A stretch of 64,000 nt of DNA. It comes from Lodderomyces elongisporus. Taxonomy: Eukaryota; Ascomycota; Pichiomycetes; Serinales; Debaryomycetaceae. Shown here in pieces: positions 20,401 through 31,597 of this stretch (position 1 is the first letter of the stretch; each line of letters starts with the position of its first letter). Under the pieces are notes generated by a model, which made no database searches, had not been told where the DNA came from, and saw only the letters and a program-made list of their open reading frames with translations. Both the position numbers and the translations under genes were made by a program. The stretch spans positions 1,187,501 to 1,251,500 of the forward strand of contig NC_083673.1 in NCBI RefSeq assembly GCF_030384665.1, read 5' to 3'.

Positions 20401-20737
20401 TAATGCCTCTGATGCTCCTTCCAATGCGTCTTCTTCGGATGATGAGTTCCATCCAAGTGATTATGACGATGAGTCGTTTATTCTTCCAAGTGACGATATG
20501 AATCATCCACGTTCAACGCTGAGAAGCAACAACTACAATACCACCGACTATGCTCTGCCTGCAAACTATCAATTTTACAACGATAGTGCAACTAGTCAAG
20601 AGCAACCATTTGGTGCTGGGACAAGCACCGAGCAATTGAACCCACATCTGATTATGCAGCAGTACGTCATGGGTCAAGGTCCTGGTGGAAATGGATCTAC
20701 TAATTCTTTATCAAGATTCCAAGAGGAAATCAACTAA
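17489..20737 (+). CDS. large Ser/Thr-rich mucin-like single-pass membrane protein
   Basis: Encodes 1082 aa. Residues about 30-590 are almost entirely Ser, Thr, Pro and acidic residues, with long serine runs; heavy O-mannosylation would be expected. A single transmembrane segment (about 620-645, LIGGLVGSIGGIILIACLAVI) is followed by a stop-transfer cluster KKRRRR. The cytoplasmic tail of about 430 residues has an Ala/Gly repeat block (about 705-755), acidic stretches and Gln/Asn/Ser-rich sequence. No cleavable signal peptide is visible; the basic N-terminus would stay outside if the TM acts as a reverse signal-anchor. The topology recalls Mid2/Wsc/Msb2-type sensors or Tda7-like proteins, but I see no cysteine-rich WSC domain, so the family is unassigned. 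At least seven CTG codons interrupt serine runs, consistent with CUG being Ser. Confidence 0.85.
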   Translation: MKFINRNDFPFRFSFRISNNAFIKPLFRRVSNSSSSASNFLKPSSTKVSSSSSSASLENRDIQSDNDSATNTTPFASQLSATQTENNITYNNNTSENQTENTSQKQTLNSNFNSISSSASPTTTTTHSSSQGESQFPSNTISNTYTISSPTETTPLTTPTSSSIGSIGSINSSASFIITTTTTPPPSTTTDNSSPSTLSSLNTTPPTSSTETNNSTPPSSQQQQQQQPSSSSSTSIDNSETTATPTSSSATSSTTSSTTSSTGSSTGSTSDTPTTSLSSSSMDSNLTSIVEPSSAVIDPLSSNSPSPTSASETNSTPSSSSSSSDFVSSSQLQQENSLSDIISSSLSSSMESFSSSASESTPSSSSLAPPSSSSSSSSEMSSSSTFSSSSTFESTSSETSSESSSAFVSSSSSSESSTEISSSSSSSSSSESVSSSSFPSSSLEFATLTESTDSSSSSSSFSLSLFTPESSSFSSSSEPESSSSSSPSSSSSSESSSSSSSSEASSSSSSSSSSSRSSSSSSSSSSSSSSIVAATTTSSSRTRTTSSSTTPTSTSETSTTTSNDESLTTSIGPHSKLTSFTSSYTSVVTNADTTITTVVAIPTSAVVSANTGSVAERNSKLIGGLVGSIGGIILIACLAVIFIFFKKRRRRNITNQSPDFNSGAAITDGANGDDEEEDTSFDDKNDHIFHDSANENMKQSKLSWLKSMFGAGNGAGANGGNHTKLLGSAGAGSAAAGAGAAGVAGAGAGAGIGAGAIGTFRRLRNDTGDLENQTYGATPQGGRRNHEDEGSTATTDFEYRGVTNANNLDSVFRSSGNATTANSGTNRNSMMFGKSTRTSSMSGGDNSAGAFYYDPQSPVQPQTQEQQHPYDPRHTRMNSYGHPLANANDFNFEEDAQSPFGEQTAASNSAPVGATTGPSQDRGMGAGVGVGVDTGSAAAASAVPTTNTTAGVYPQQSQQSHQTQGSSNYNDNASDAPSNASSSDDEFHPSDYDDESFILPSDDMNHPRSTLRSNNYNTTDYALPANYQFYNDSATSQEQPFGAGTSTEQLNPHLIMQQYVMGQGPGGNGSTNSLSRFQEEIN

Positions 20738-20887
20738 TTTACGCGTGGGAACAGTTATTCCTAAAATGTTATGATGATAATGAATGGAAAACATTAGTCA
20801 TCAAACAAATAATTTAATACTTTGCATCGTTTATCTTTACTTCTTTAGTTCATTTATCGTTTTACAATTTGATTGTCTTTTTTTTAT

Positions 20888-20926
20888 TTTCCTTTCCTTT
20901 TCCTTTTCCTTTTCCTTTTCCTTTTA
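20888..20926. repeat. (TTTTCC)n array
   Basis: Tandem 6-mer pyrimidine units about 150 bp after the surface-protein stop codon, probably within its 3' UTR or just beyond it. Confidence 0.7.
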
Positions 20927-21913
20927 TTTGTTGTTGGTTTACAACTGTATAAGTTAGAGTAGTTACTTTTTATTTTTCCGATAAAAATAAATATAAAATA
21001 AAACTTAGTAATTATTGACCAATGAATGGTGATAAATTTGTTTCGTTCTTTATTCTCTTTTTCTTGGTAAGTGTTTTTTTAAAAAATTGGTTTTTTTTTC
21101 ACTTTCCTTTTTCATTCATTTTCAAACAAAAAAAAAAAAAACAAAAGGAATAGATTTGTTAATGCTCACGATTGAATGCTTTGACTGTGAGAGATCCTAG
21201 TTTTTTTTTTTTTTTTTACCACGACAACAGTTTTAGGATGCTCAAATTGAGAGTACCAAAAACGCATTACCTTCTTATCAACACGCTTGCCTTCTTTTCC
21301 TCTCTCTTATTTTCTTTTATCGAAGTGTTCAAAAAAAAAAAAACAATAATTTGTTTTCACATTTCCATCATATATGCCGAGTTCTCCAAGCCTCCTTTGT
21401 TAGGTAATAACATTCATTTTTAGACAGTTTATTTCAATCTTTTTTAATTTTAATTTTTTTTTTTAAATTCTGCAATTGTAGAGACATTAATTTTTAGGAA
21501 ATGTAAATTGGGTTTTAAAAAATGCTTCTTAGTGTACTGCAAAGGAAGCACATTTCCATAAAGTGTTCTATTTTTTGCAGTCTAATTCTGCTAGCAGATT
21601 AGTATTTAGATAGAGCATACATTATGGCTTTTGCAGTATACCTCAAGGTCTCTAGCGTACGTGATAATGCAACTATGCCAAACAAACACTTGCATTCTTC
21701 TTTGCTCCAATAAAGTGTATATCTCCTATTGCCATAATTCCACACTTTCATACTTGCTCAATTGCACAATTAAAAAAAAAAATTGCAAAAAAATTGCAAA
21801 AAAAATAGCCTGGGTTCATAGTGTTTATAGTATTTATCTACTTTTGGATACAATCACATTTCCATCTCAAGTGGGGACTAAGACGCCTTTCTTTCCAGGT
21901 GTCCTAAAGACTC

Positions 21914-21949
21914 TTTTTGTTTTTGTTTTTGTTTTTGTTTTTGTTTTTG
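21914..21949. repeat. (TTTTTG)n array
   Basis: Five to six tandem TTTTTG units within the gene-free region; no coding meaning is apparent. Confidence 0.7.
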
Positions 21950-24900
21950 CTTTCTAATTCCCTTTGGCAAATCAACTTCCCCTCGATAGTTACAACTTTC
22001 TTATGCATTATGTCCTTTTTTTCTCTTTTCCTGGGTTACAGTTGACAAGTGCGTTTGTTTCATATGCTTAAAGGCTCATTATGGCTTACAAATGATACAT
22101 ACTTCCGTTGCAAATACCTCTTGCAACTTTATAGTCTGAGAAAAAAAAAATTGGAAAAACAAACCAAAATACATCAGTTTCAGTGGAAGACTAAGGAGAT
22201 TTTCAGAGTAGATGTATGTGCCACCCTTATTACGATATATTCTAGATAAGAGTGTCAAATGTAAACAATGTAGAATGAGTCTGTGCGGTCCAAATAAAGT
22301 AATCAATAATATATATATATAAATGAACATGTATGTTATTATTATTATTATATATTTCGGAAATGTGACTTGGGTTAATTAGAGAAAGCTGCATCTCAGG
22401 GAATCGCTAGTATGAGAATTCCGAAGATTAGAAGGCCAAACTAGAAAGGGTAAGGCAGAGCAATGTCGAATCGGTAATATTAGAGCTGGAAAAGAGCAGG
22501 GTGTTGCAAAGCATAGTCAAGTAAAGCAAAATGAAGTAAAGCAAGGTAATTCTTTATTTGAAGAGCAAAGAAAACAAAAAGTTGATGGTGGCAACCGGAA
22601 ATGGGAGGGCGGAAGAGGGAGGTGTTTCTGCGGGATTGAGAGTTTGCTGGCGGATATGTGAATTCCATTAATATTTTTTATTTTTAATTTTTTCTCGGCT
22701 TCTGTTTTGTTCCAATTCTCGGAATTCGCGGGGGAGGGGTGTGTGTGTGTGTGTGTGTGTTTAGGGTCACGGGTTTCGTATTCCGCACAATCATTTAGTC
22801 TTATGATTTTTCGTGCTATTCTGTTTGTTTCTTTTTTTTTTTTACTTCTTCTTATTTTAAAAGTGTATTTGCGGATAAGTGACATTCCAAGAATGGAGAG
22901 TGTTTGAAGAAGAACAAAACAAATAGTTGTAATGGAAGCTCGAATGGTGAATTAAATCTTCTGCTGCACTTCTCATAACTGTGCTCAAGTTAACATATTA
23001 AGGGGACTATGTTCAGGGTAATAATGCACACCCATTCTCTAGCTCTCTTCTTTCCTCTATCTTTAAATTTTGCTTTTTAATCTCTTTACACTTTACACTT
23101 TACACTTTTGTAGTTTTAAATGATACTTAGTAGTCTTGACATACAAGTTTGTATTTTGCGAGAGAGGCGGGGGAATGAGAGATAGCAGAAGTTTATTTGC
23201 AGAGGAAGCTCTATTGAAGTTAATTCACAATGCAGATTGAAGGAAAAGCTAAATCAAATCTCAAAATATGAAAAACAATAAACAAAAAACAAATAGCAAA
23301 GAACACCTTGACCTTCTATGTATGGTGTGTGTTTGAGATTGCAACTTGGTAAATGTTAACCATAGGTGCGACCAAGGCGCAGTAAATGAGGGACACGAGA
23401 CATGAGAAAGGGGATAAGGGATAATGGATAGGAGATAAGAGATAGAGGACGGAACATAATAAAGTAGTGAATGCATATGGTAGACATCTAGTAGTTTATT
23501 TCGAGGTAAGAGGTTTGTTGTATCTAGAAAAAGAAACAAAAAAAAGGTAAAACAGATTGGTTTTCACTCATACTTAGATCTCAGTATGATTGTTGCCATA
23601 ATCCAGTCACTGCTATTCTTTGTCTACTTTTTTTTTTTCTTTATTTTTCTTTTACAATGGCATTGCCTATAGTTTTGCTTTCCATCCAAATCTCTAACTA
23701 ATGGGTTCATTGGACATGTACTGCCGTGTTTTAAAGCTACGCTAAAGCCAGTGTTAGAATCATCAATCATCAGCTCAGTTTTTTTTTTTACTTTTTACTT
23801 TTTACTTTATGCTTTTTTTTTCTTTAGTCCAATTCTTATTTCTTTTTTGGAAGTTTGAGAGGTTTTAAGACCTGTGTTTGTAATTGGCACATCACCGCTA
23901 TTTAACCTTGCCCGCATTTAGTTGGTTAATTTTTTTATTTCGTGTCTCCTTCCCTCCTTTTAAGCTCTTTTTGACTTTAGTCCTCTGTTTGTGCAATTCA
24001 TTCCTTACCAATTCATACATATTTTCTATTCTTACAAATGAATTACTAAAAAGCCATTTTGGTTTATAAGTAGTTGTTTTTTTTTTTAATTCTTTCAAGG
24101 GTATTGTCCAATGTTAGCCTTAAAAGGTAAAGGTAAAGCTTTTTTTTTTTTTAATTTTTCTCAAATTAAAGGTAATGCACAGTTGGCTGTTTGGTGGTGT
24201 ACCTTGTGTATTTTGTATTCTTTTGAGTTTCTTCTTGGTAGAGTCTGAGTGCGCAGTGTGGTTTATATATTTGGGTGCAATCCACACTGACTTGTTGATT
24301 AAATATGCCTTAGTTTCCCAATCAATGCATTTGCCACACAAATTATCGAGGCACAGCAAATTTATGTTTTCGAGCTCGAAAAAAAATCAAATTTTTTTGC
24401 ACACTGTGAATTAGATTAGAAACAGAAAAATAAATAAAAAAAAGAAGATAAACGAAAGGAATATATTTGCAGAAGACATTTGGCATAGCCACATTGTAGA
24501 GGAGTATATGTAGTTTCTAGTTGAGCCAGTACAATTTTCAAGTTGTTATTCTTTTTGTTTTCGATTTTCTTTGTTTTTTTTCTTTCATATTTGTTGGGTG
24601 TGGGTGGGGGACACTCATCTCTTTGTTGTTGTTGTTGTTGTTGTTGATGATGTTTTTGTGCCAACTGCTTGCACGGAGTTATGAAAAATTGGCAAATTCT
24701 TGCATCCAATGTGCAACTCTTACTTTGTATTAACCTTTGTAATAACCTTTGTAATAACTTTTTGGTTTTTGCTCTGTTTTTATTTTTTATAGTATGGTCG
24801 TTCACCAAATCGTATCTCCTTCTGTTTTGTAACTCAGCACAAGACCGGATCTCCTTCCATCATCGGTCACCTTCCCTCTTTTATCAACAGTGAGAGGTAG

Positions 24901-27216
24901 ACGAAGAAGAAGATGAACGTGAAATAGTGGGACCATTTTTTTTTTCTTTTGCTATTTCACTTTTTTTCAGATGAAAAACACGCAGCTCTTATCTGGTGAT
25001 GGATGCACTCAAGCAAAAAAGAAAACAAAAATGCCCAAACAACCCCAAAAAAATATTGAGGAAAGGTTCTTGGTTATGAATCGGTTGTACTTTTAAAACA
25101 TCAAGGGCAAAAAAGATGGTTGGAAAGAGGGTGTAAGTCTTTCATATTTTTTCAATTTTTCTCTTGTTGATGAAGTGTGACAAAAAAACAACAACAACAA
25201 CGTTTAAGAAACATTATCTACAGCAAATCAAAACCATAATCTCTGGCTTGTACTTGAATCAAAAAAAAAATAATAAAAGTTCGTATTCTGTTTTGGTCTT
25301 TGTTTTATTTTGCAAGTATGTACTCTGAGTTGAAACAACAAGATATGCAGAAACATAACACAATGTATACATATTACATATACATAGAGAGGATGGGAAC
25401 AGAAGGCAAAACAGAATGACTTTTCCTTTTTGCATTACACCATTTGGCAATGACAAGGTAAAAATAATAGATAAGTAGTACAACTATCAGCCGAAACCAA
25501 GTATTTATACCTATGGTGTTTTGGAAGGTAAAGATGTATAAGAGGCTGGGCATATACAAGTAGATATAATGAGAGAGAAAGAGAAGGTCAAAAGCCAAAA
25601 TTTATACTGCCGATGTGGTTTGAGACCTTGTATTATTGAGTCACTAATAATCAAGTTAACCCACTGGACATAAGATGCCTTATTTTATTTCTAATTTAAA
25701 CTCTCTCGGGTTTTTCCCACGGTGATTTTCCATTTTGTACTATTACACAAACGTTGGTGCACTACAGAAGGGCATCTAAATATATTACTACAAAAGGACA
25801 TCTACATCTACACACATATATATATATATATGTATATCGGATCTAGTAATGAATTTTATTTTTTTATTTATTTATACTTTTTCACTTCAATATATTTCTG
25901 TTTACTATTTTTGTTTCTGCTTTTAGAAGGTGTTGTTGGTGGGTAAGCACAAGTTTTGTTACACTTGTAGAGGAGGAGTCTCATCGTCCCCTCTCGCCTC
26001 GCCTCGTCTCGCCTCCATGCTGATTCATAAGTATGGTGATGACTTCTTACTTGCTATGATCAATGGAAGATATATGTCCAAAAAGTAGCAGTTCCAGCTT
26101 AGTGTTGATGCTGATTGTAAGAGATTAGATTTACAGCACTGCAGACAGAGGCTATGATAGGTTAATTGGTATACAAGGATTAGAAATAGAAATAGAAATG
26201 GTATTTAATCGTTCGATGGGGGTAGCCTTGTGCCATATAGTGTTTTTTGGTCCCCGCCTCTGTTCCTATGAAAAAATAAAAAAATATATATATTTATTAA
26301 TACACACTAGTAAACACTAGTGCACACTGTATATCTAATTTTGAGACACGGTATTCCGTATGCTGGACCTTGTAGTATTCTGGTTACCTAAACATAATTT
26401 TAAATGTACTTTAGTGGTTATAGTCTTACTATATTGTATGTCGGTAGTGGTAAAAGTAAAAAGAGTATAAACAACAGAGGGCAAAAAAGAGACTCTGGAC
26501 CATGTGTTTTATTTTTATGTTCTATTTCTTCTTCTTCCTTGCAGTGGGTCTAAGACACACATGTAGTAGTATAAGACACACACATGTAGTGAAAACTTGG
26601 TTACAGTGCAAGTGCTTCTAGTCTACTTGGTTTTATGACAAAAGCTTCAAAATAAAGGAGTAAGAGAAGAAAAATTACTAGAACAAAAAAAAAAACAGAT
26701 GACCAATAATTTTTGTTCTTTTTGATCCTTTTTTCAATCTGTGTGTTATGTACCTTGTGTTTTGGCAGTATATACATATGTGAATCTTTTCACTAGTTTT
26801 ACATTAATAGTAATTGTAGAGGTAGATAGAGTCAAGTACTGTTGCTAAGTCATGGATATTGTCATCTGTTCGTAACTCCGCCTAGAGTGAGGAGAAGAAG
26901 AGCAGAGGGGGGGGGGTAAAAAGAGGGGTAGTAGCGTAAACGGGGATAATGTCTAGTAATTGATTGATTCATAAACAACTTGTAAAAAAAAAAATAATAA
27001 ATAATAAATCAAAATTTGTAGTAAAATATTAATGAAAAAAAACAAAAAAGAAAGAAAATCGCGCTATTTTGTTTTCTCTTTTTAGTACGATGCACACTAC
27101 CTTAAAACGGGGAAGGGGAAGGGGAGGGGAAAGAGAGAATAATTAAAAAAAAATAAGCAGTAACAAGAAGAAAGGGGAAAGCGGCAGTACAGAGAATTAA
27201 TAATATAACAATCTTT

Positions 27217-27239
27217 AGAGAGAGAGAGAGAGAGAGAGA
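27217..27239. repeat. (GA)n microsatellite
   Basis: An uninterrupted GA dinucleotide run, potentially a GAF-like or nucleosome-excluding element; function unknown. Confidence 0.7.
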
Positions 27240-28008
27240 AGTACATTACACAAAATATTTATTTTGGTTGCAGCATTGAAGTATTATATCATATATATAT
27301 CTTATATATACTGAGTCAGTGATATACTTATTTAGAGAGTAGTGGTAGCTAATTGCTATGTAACCAGATCTGAGATCCGTATCCGTACCCAAAAACATTG
27401 AAGTAGAAAACCAAAAGAGTAAAAGAGTAAAAAAGAAAAGCATTAGCATGAGTATTAGTTTGAGCTGAGTCAAGTATTGTCTAGAACAACTAGAAAGTAT
27501 GCATTGTTTTATTATCTTTTTTTTCTTTATTTCTCTCCTTCGTGGTTCTCTTTCTTGTTTGCATTTAGGAAGGTCGGAAATGTGAACAATTGTATGATAC
27601 ATAGTTGATACAAATGATGTATCCAACCACCATTTGCCATTTACTCTTGCTAGTGGTTGCCACTGCTACTGTTGTTCTTGTTGCTCTTGTAGTTGTTGTA
27701 GTTGATGTTGCCACTCAAATATCAAGATAAGGTGTTTTCTCTTCTGTTTGGTTCATCCTTTGACGAGAAATTATTCATGATATATATTAACATTGCTTGC
27801 ATATTTAAAAAAATATTATTATATGCACTAAATGCTATAAGCACATAATGCAAAGTTTGTAAATGTTGAAATTTTCGTACTAAATTGCAAATTAAAAAAA
27901 GTTAAAGTGAAGGCTCTAGGCTAAGAAAAAAAAACCAAATTAAATTTTAGTTAAAAAAGGTTCATTTTTTATTTCTCTTTACATTAATCATTCGACATAT
28001 TAAGGTTT

Positions 28009-28036
28009 GGTTTAGCTACCATATGATGGCTAAACC
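28009..28036. promoter_or_regulatory. 28-bp inverted repeat in the WOR1 upstream region
   Basis: Outer arms GGTTTAG and CTAAACC are perfectly complementary, and inner CCAT/ATGG extend the pairing across a 3-nt bulge around a 3-nt centre. A partial direct copy of the left arm (AAGGTTTGG) precedes it. It could be a dimeric transcription-factor site; no known consensus was matched. Confidence 0.3.
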
Positions 28037-28314
28037 TTATTTTCATATACAGTCCAAGTCAAATTACGTAATCAATTGAGTTGAGACGCATACACTTCTT
28101 TTTGCTTTAGTTTTGTACATTTAAGCACTTACGCATATATTTCAACTCGCTTTCAAATTTTATAAAAAATTCAATTTTGAAATTTAATTTAAATTTTTAT
28201 TTTTTTATTTATTTAATTCTGATAAAAAAAGTTTTCATTCTTAATTGAAGAAGATGAAGAAGAAGAATGATTATGTAACTTTTGGTATTTCTTGAAATAC
28301 ATTGAATTTCCAAA

Positions 28315-28336
28315 GTGTGTGTGTGTGTGTGTGTGT
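28315..28336. repeat. (GT)n microsatellite
   Basis: A run of GT dinucleotides, one of several GT/GA microsatellites in the last kilobase before the putative WOR1 core promoter. Confidence 0.7.
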
Positions 28337-28757
28337 AAATGTCTTTTTCACTGTACTATGCACAGACCCAAGTCATGTAACACCACCACTTACATGTTGT
28401 GACCCTTAGCAGAAACGAGACCGGAAATGTGAAATCACTTGTAGTATACAAGTTTGAGGCGGAGACAGTACTGTAGCATATGAAGAAGATGAGTAGGACA
28501 GAGAGAGAGAGAGAGAGAGAAAGAGTGTGTGTGTGTGTATGTGTTTGTGTGTCCTTACAAGAGAAAACTGTCACAAAAACAAAAGTTTATGGAGGTCTAC
28601 TCCCTACTCCCTTTACTTTACTCCTCCCATCCCCAAATAAATAATTTAATAATATATGACGTACACTCTATTGTCTATTGTCCTTATCATACACAACACA
28701 CATCATCATCTTGAAATGCCTACCAACCAATATATGTGTATATCACAAATATAGAAA

Positions 28758-28765
28758 TATATAAA
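28758..28765 (+). promoter_or_regulatory. TATA box, putative WOR1 core promoter
   Basis: TATATAAA lies 36 bp before the last plus-strand ATG of the upstream region (28798-28800), exactly at the edge of the 4.26 kb ATG-depleted stretch. Yeast transcription usually begins some 40-120 bp downstream of TATA, which would place the start at about 28.8-28.9 kb and give a leader of about 4.2 kb. TATA-like strings are common in AT-rich DNA, so the match with the ATG boundary is the main support. Confidence 0.45.
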
Positions 28766-28990
28766 TATGTAGGAAAGGACGGTTTAAGGTTTTTCAAATG
28801 AGCCATAATAGCCAACAAATAGCCAAAAAGGCAAAAAAATAATAAAACTCAAACTCAAACTTTATTTCTTGAGTTAAAAGGTTAAGAGACGGAGAAAGTG
28901 TTACAGCCAAAGCCTTTACACCAAGACACACCAACACACAATTGAGTGTTCTGCTCCTCCCCAACCTCCTCCTCCTCCTCCACCACTAAA

Positions 28991-28999
28991 TTAAAGTTT
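28991..28999 (+). promoter_or_regulatory. Wor1-type motif TTAAAGTTT
   Basis: An exact match to the core I recall for WOPR-domain (Wor1) DNA binding, lying at the promoter-proximal end of the putative leader. One of two exact matches in the 12.3 kb region, about what chance could give, so support is weak. Confidence 0.3.
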
Positions 29000-30017
29000 A
29001 GGTTTTTTAAATCATACACAAGTGGGTGTCGTTCCATTGCTTTCCGTGAAACAAAACACAGACAGACAGTATAAACAGACGGAGAGTATATACACAGTCA
29101 GACAGACACAAACCAATAGAAACAGACCCAAACAAGTACTGTGTGGTAACATCAGACAAGAATAGCTGACACACATACAATAAGCAGATCTTGTTCCTTC
29201 TTCTTCTTGTTTATTTTCAATAGAATTGAAAAAAAAAAAACACAACCACACAAACAAACAAACAAGGAAACAAAGTACTGGTACGATACACCCTTGGTGC
29301 TGCTACTAAACTACACAGGAGTAAACGCAATTTGTACATTTCTAGTACAAAGCCAGAACACAGTAACTCTATCGTCCATTGTTGATCCTTTGATTCCGCC
29401 ATCCACTACCAGCAAAATATAGGGCTAAATTTATTAGGAAAAAAAGGGAAACCAAATATTAATACAAGATACCAGAAGGAAAAAGAAATAGTAAAAATTA
29501 AAAATAAACAAACCAAACAAATAAATAAATAAAAAACGAACAAAACTTGGTTACAATTGTTTGACCAACGGAAAGCTACGATAAACCTGGGATTCCTAGT
29601 TTTTTTTTTTTTTTTTTTTGTTTTGTATTATTTTCACTATTTTTATTTATTTCACTTCACCTATTCTTCAACAATTTATCTTTCCCATTGATACTTGTTG
29701 TTGTTGTTTTGTTTTTTATTTATCCTTCTTTATTTGAAAGAAAGATACCAAGCAAAAGCAAAGGGCAATAAAATTTTTTTTCCTTTTTTTTTGGGTATTA
29801 AGACATAGAGGCAACCTTCAACAAAGGTCTATCATAAATCCGAAATCTTACAACTACCTTCTATAGTGGCTACTTAATTTGCTTACTGCTTGTCCAAATT
29901 TAACACCTTTGTTCCCCACCACCCCACCTTTCCACCTCCCTTGCAGTATTTAAATACAAGCAAGTATCGGCAACAGAATCCTCAATTGGAGAACAAAAAA
30001 AGAAAAGGAAAATAAAT

Positions 30018-30026
30018 AAACTTTAA
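30018..30026 (-). promoter_or_regulatory. Wor1-type motif, reverse orientation
   Basis: AAACTTTAA is the reverse complement of the Wor1 core TTAAAGTTT. It lies about 1.2 kb inside the putative leader. If Wor1 binds here it would fit the positive autoregulation known in C. albicans. Confidence 0.3.
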
Positions 30027-30123
30027 GCTTTTGGAACTATAAACAACATACATCCATATACTTATAATCATTGACAACAAAACAGTCCTTGTGTTTGACT
30101 CGGCTCAACCTGACCAGACTTGA

Positions 30124-30154
30124 CCAGACCAGACCAGACCAGACCAGACCAGAC
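30124..30154. repeat. (CCAGA)n tandem array in the WOR1 leader
   Basis: Six tandem CCAGA units, flanked by degenerate TGACCAGACT and CCTGACTTGACTT copies. The array has no ATG in any register on the plus strand. Confidence 0.75.
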
Positions 30155-30482
30155 CTGACTTGACTTTGCCTGATAGACAGATATACAGAAACCACTGGTG
30201 AATCCTTATACAACCAATTGCAACCACAACGACTCCTACTTTTTGCTCAAGATTTCACTAAAAAAGGATTCAGAATCAATTTGTATTTCATTCATCAATC
30301 CAACCTACTTGCTTATTCTTTTGTTTTGATTACACTTATTGTTTGGCAAGACCCAAATAAATCAACAAAAGAAGCAAGAAAAAAAAAAGAAGAAAGGTTG
30401 TACAGATTTTGGAGTATATACAAACAAAAATCTTAAAGCTAAACTTGTCCTCGTCTCCAACCCAAGTTTCTTGTCCAAGACA

Positions 30483-30494
30483 ATGTCTAGCTAA
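30483..30494 (+). other. three-codon uORF (ATG TCT AGC TAA)
   Basis: This is the only ATG in the 4.26 kb before WOR1. An A at -3 gives a favourable initiation context, and the stop follows after two further codons. It lies 2,578 nt upstream of the WOR1 ATG, leaving ample distance for a scanning ribosome to reinitiate. A minimal uORF far from the main start is the arrangement least harmful to downstream translation. Confidence 0.4.
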
Positions 30495-31557
30495 AACACA
30501 GCAGACACTTAGAATAACATAATACAAAAACCTACCTACCCCCCAAAAGAAAGAAAGAAAGAAAGAAACTAATTATAATTATAATAATAATAATAATAGT
30601 AGTAAACAAAGACCAACTAACACTCAGCTGGCAACAAGAACAGCAGAAGGCAAGATCAAACATATCAAGAGCATTAACCAGTCAACACTAGTTGTATTCA
30701 TCACCAACAACAACAAGCAGTCCAATTCAAGAAAGTTTGATTACCCCCAAAAGAAGAAGAAAGAAAAATAAACGTACTCATACAGAGCAATCAGAGAAAG
30801 AGTTTTCCTTTCATTTTTTATCTTTATTTTTTAATTTTTATTCTTAATTTTGGTTTATTGCAACATCCATTACAATCCACACAGTGCTTTTTACCCTAGA
30901 ACTTTATTTTCGTCGTCGATATCATTTCCATATAAACTTACAACAAGTTATATCTTTACATCACCTTCTTGGATCATACGACTTTAAAGTACTACAAGCA
31001 CACATACAAGCTTAAACCGAATTTGGAAAAAAAAAAGAAGCCAACAAATAAACATCAAACTTAAGAGTTACCCTATTTGCAACTTTATTTATAAAAGGAC
31101 AAGGTTTTTTTTTTGGCTCAAGGGAAATAAAACAAACTGAAAATAAAAATTTGAAAAATTAAAAACAACACCAAGCCAACAAAAGCTAGCTTAATTTTTC
31201 TTTAATTTTTGTTATCTTTTTTATTTCTTTTTTGCAATTATTTCACCGCGTCAGCAGCTTGCAATACTGAACAGGTTCAATTACATACCTCCTCCCCCCT
31301 CTTTTTTTCTGCATTTCAGCACGTATTATTGTTTACCATTACGGTGAAAAAACTCAACCCTTGCAAACGAATTTTACCCTTTCAAGGAAAAAAGAAATAG
31401 CAGAAAAAGAGACTGGAAAGACATAGAAACTACCTGATAAGATAATAGACTAGAACTAAAGGTATTTATACAAGCTCAAAGTTCACTAAAACCACTTGAC
31501 TATTTAAAAGAAACCTTCATATCTTTAGTTCAACATTAACTTTGACTTTGACAGCAA

Positions 31558-31597
31558 CTGAAACTGAAACTGAAACTGAAATTGAAATTGAAACTGA
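31558..31597. repeat. (CTGAAA)n tandem array in the WOR1 leader
   Basis: Tandem CTGAAA units with ATTGAA variants. Again no plus-strand ATG is created in the array, although one base change in each ATTGAA unit would create one. Confidence 0.65.

Larger units (their letters stand above)
20738..28757 (+). promoter_or_regulatory. 8 kb gene-free region, putative WOR1 regulatory region
   Basis: No gene I can support; all open frames are short, low complexity and mostly lack an ATG. ATG triplets are frequent on the plus strand, unlike the stretch to its right. Contents: a TTTTCC array (20888-20926), a TTTTTG array (21914-21949), GT runs (about 22740-22760 and 28315-28336), a CTCGCC-like block (about 25990-26015), a GA run (27217-27239), a perfect-armed inverted repeat (28009-28036) and GA/GT runs (about 28500-28538). 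In C. albicans WOR1 is controlled by an unusually long upstream region bound by a network of regulators; by position and size this is the counterpart. The left end must also include the 3' UTR of the surface-protein gene. Confidence 0.55.

Noticed and set aside
26036..26114. Possible C/D box snoRNA (GTGATGA ... CTGA, 79 nt)
   Set aside because: Box C and box D words are present, but there is no terminal stem and no recognisable guide; such short words occur by chance.
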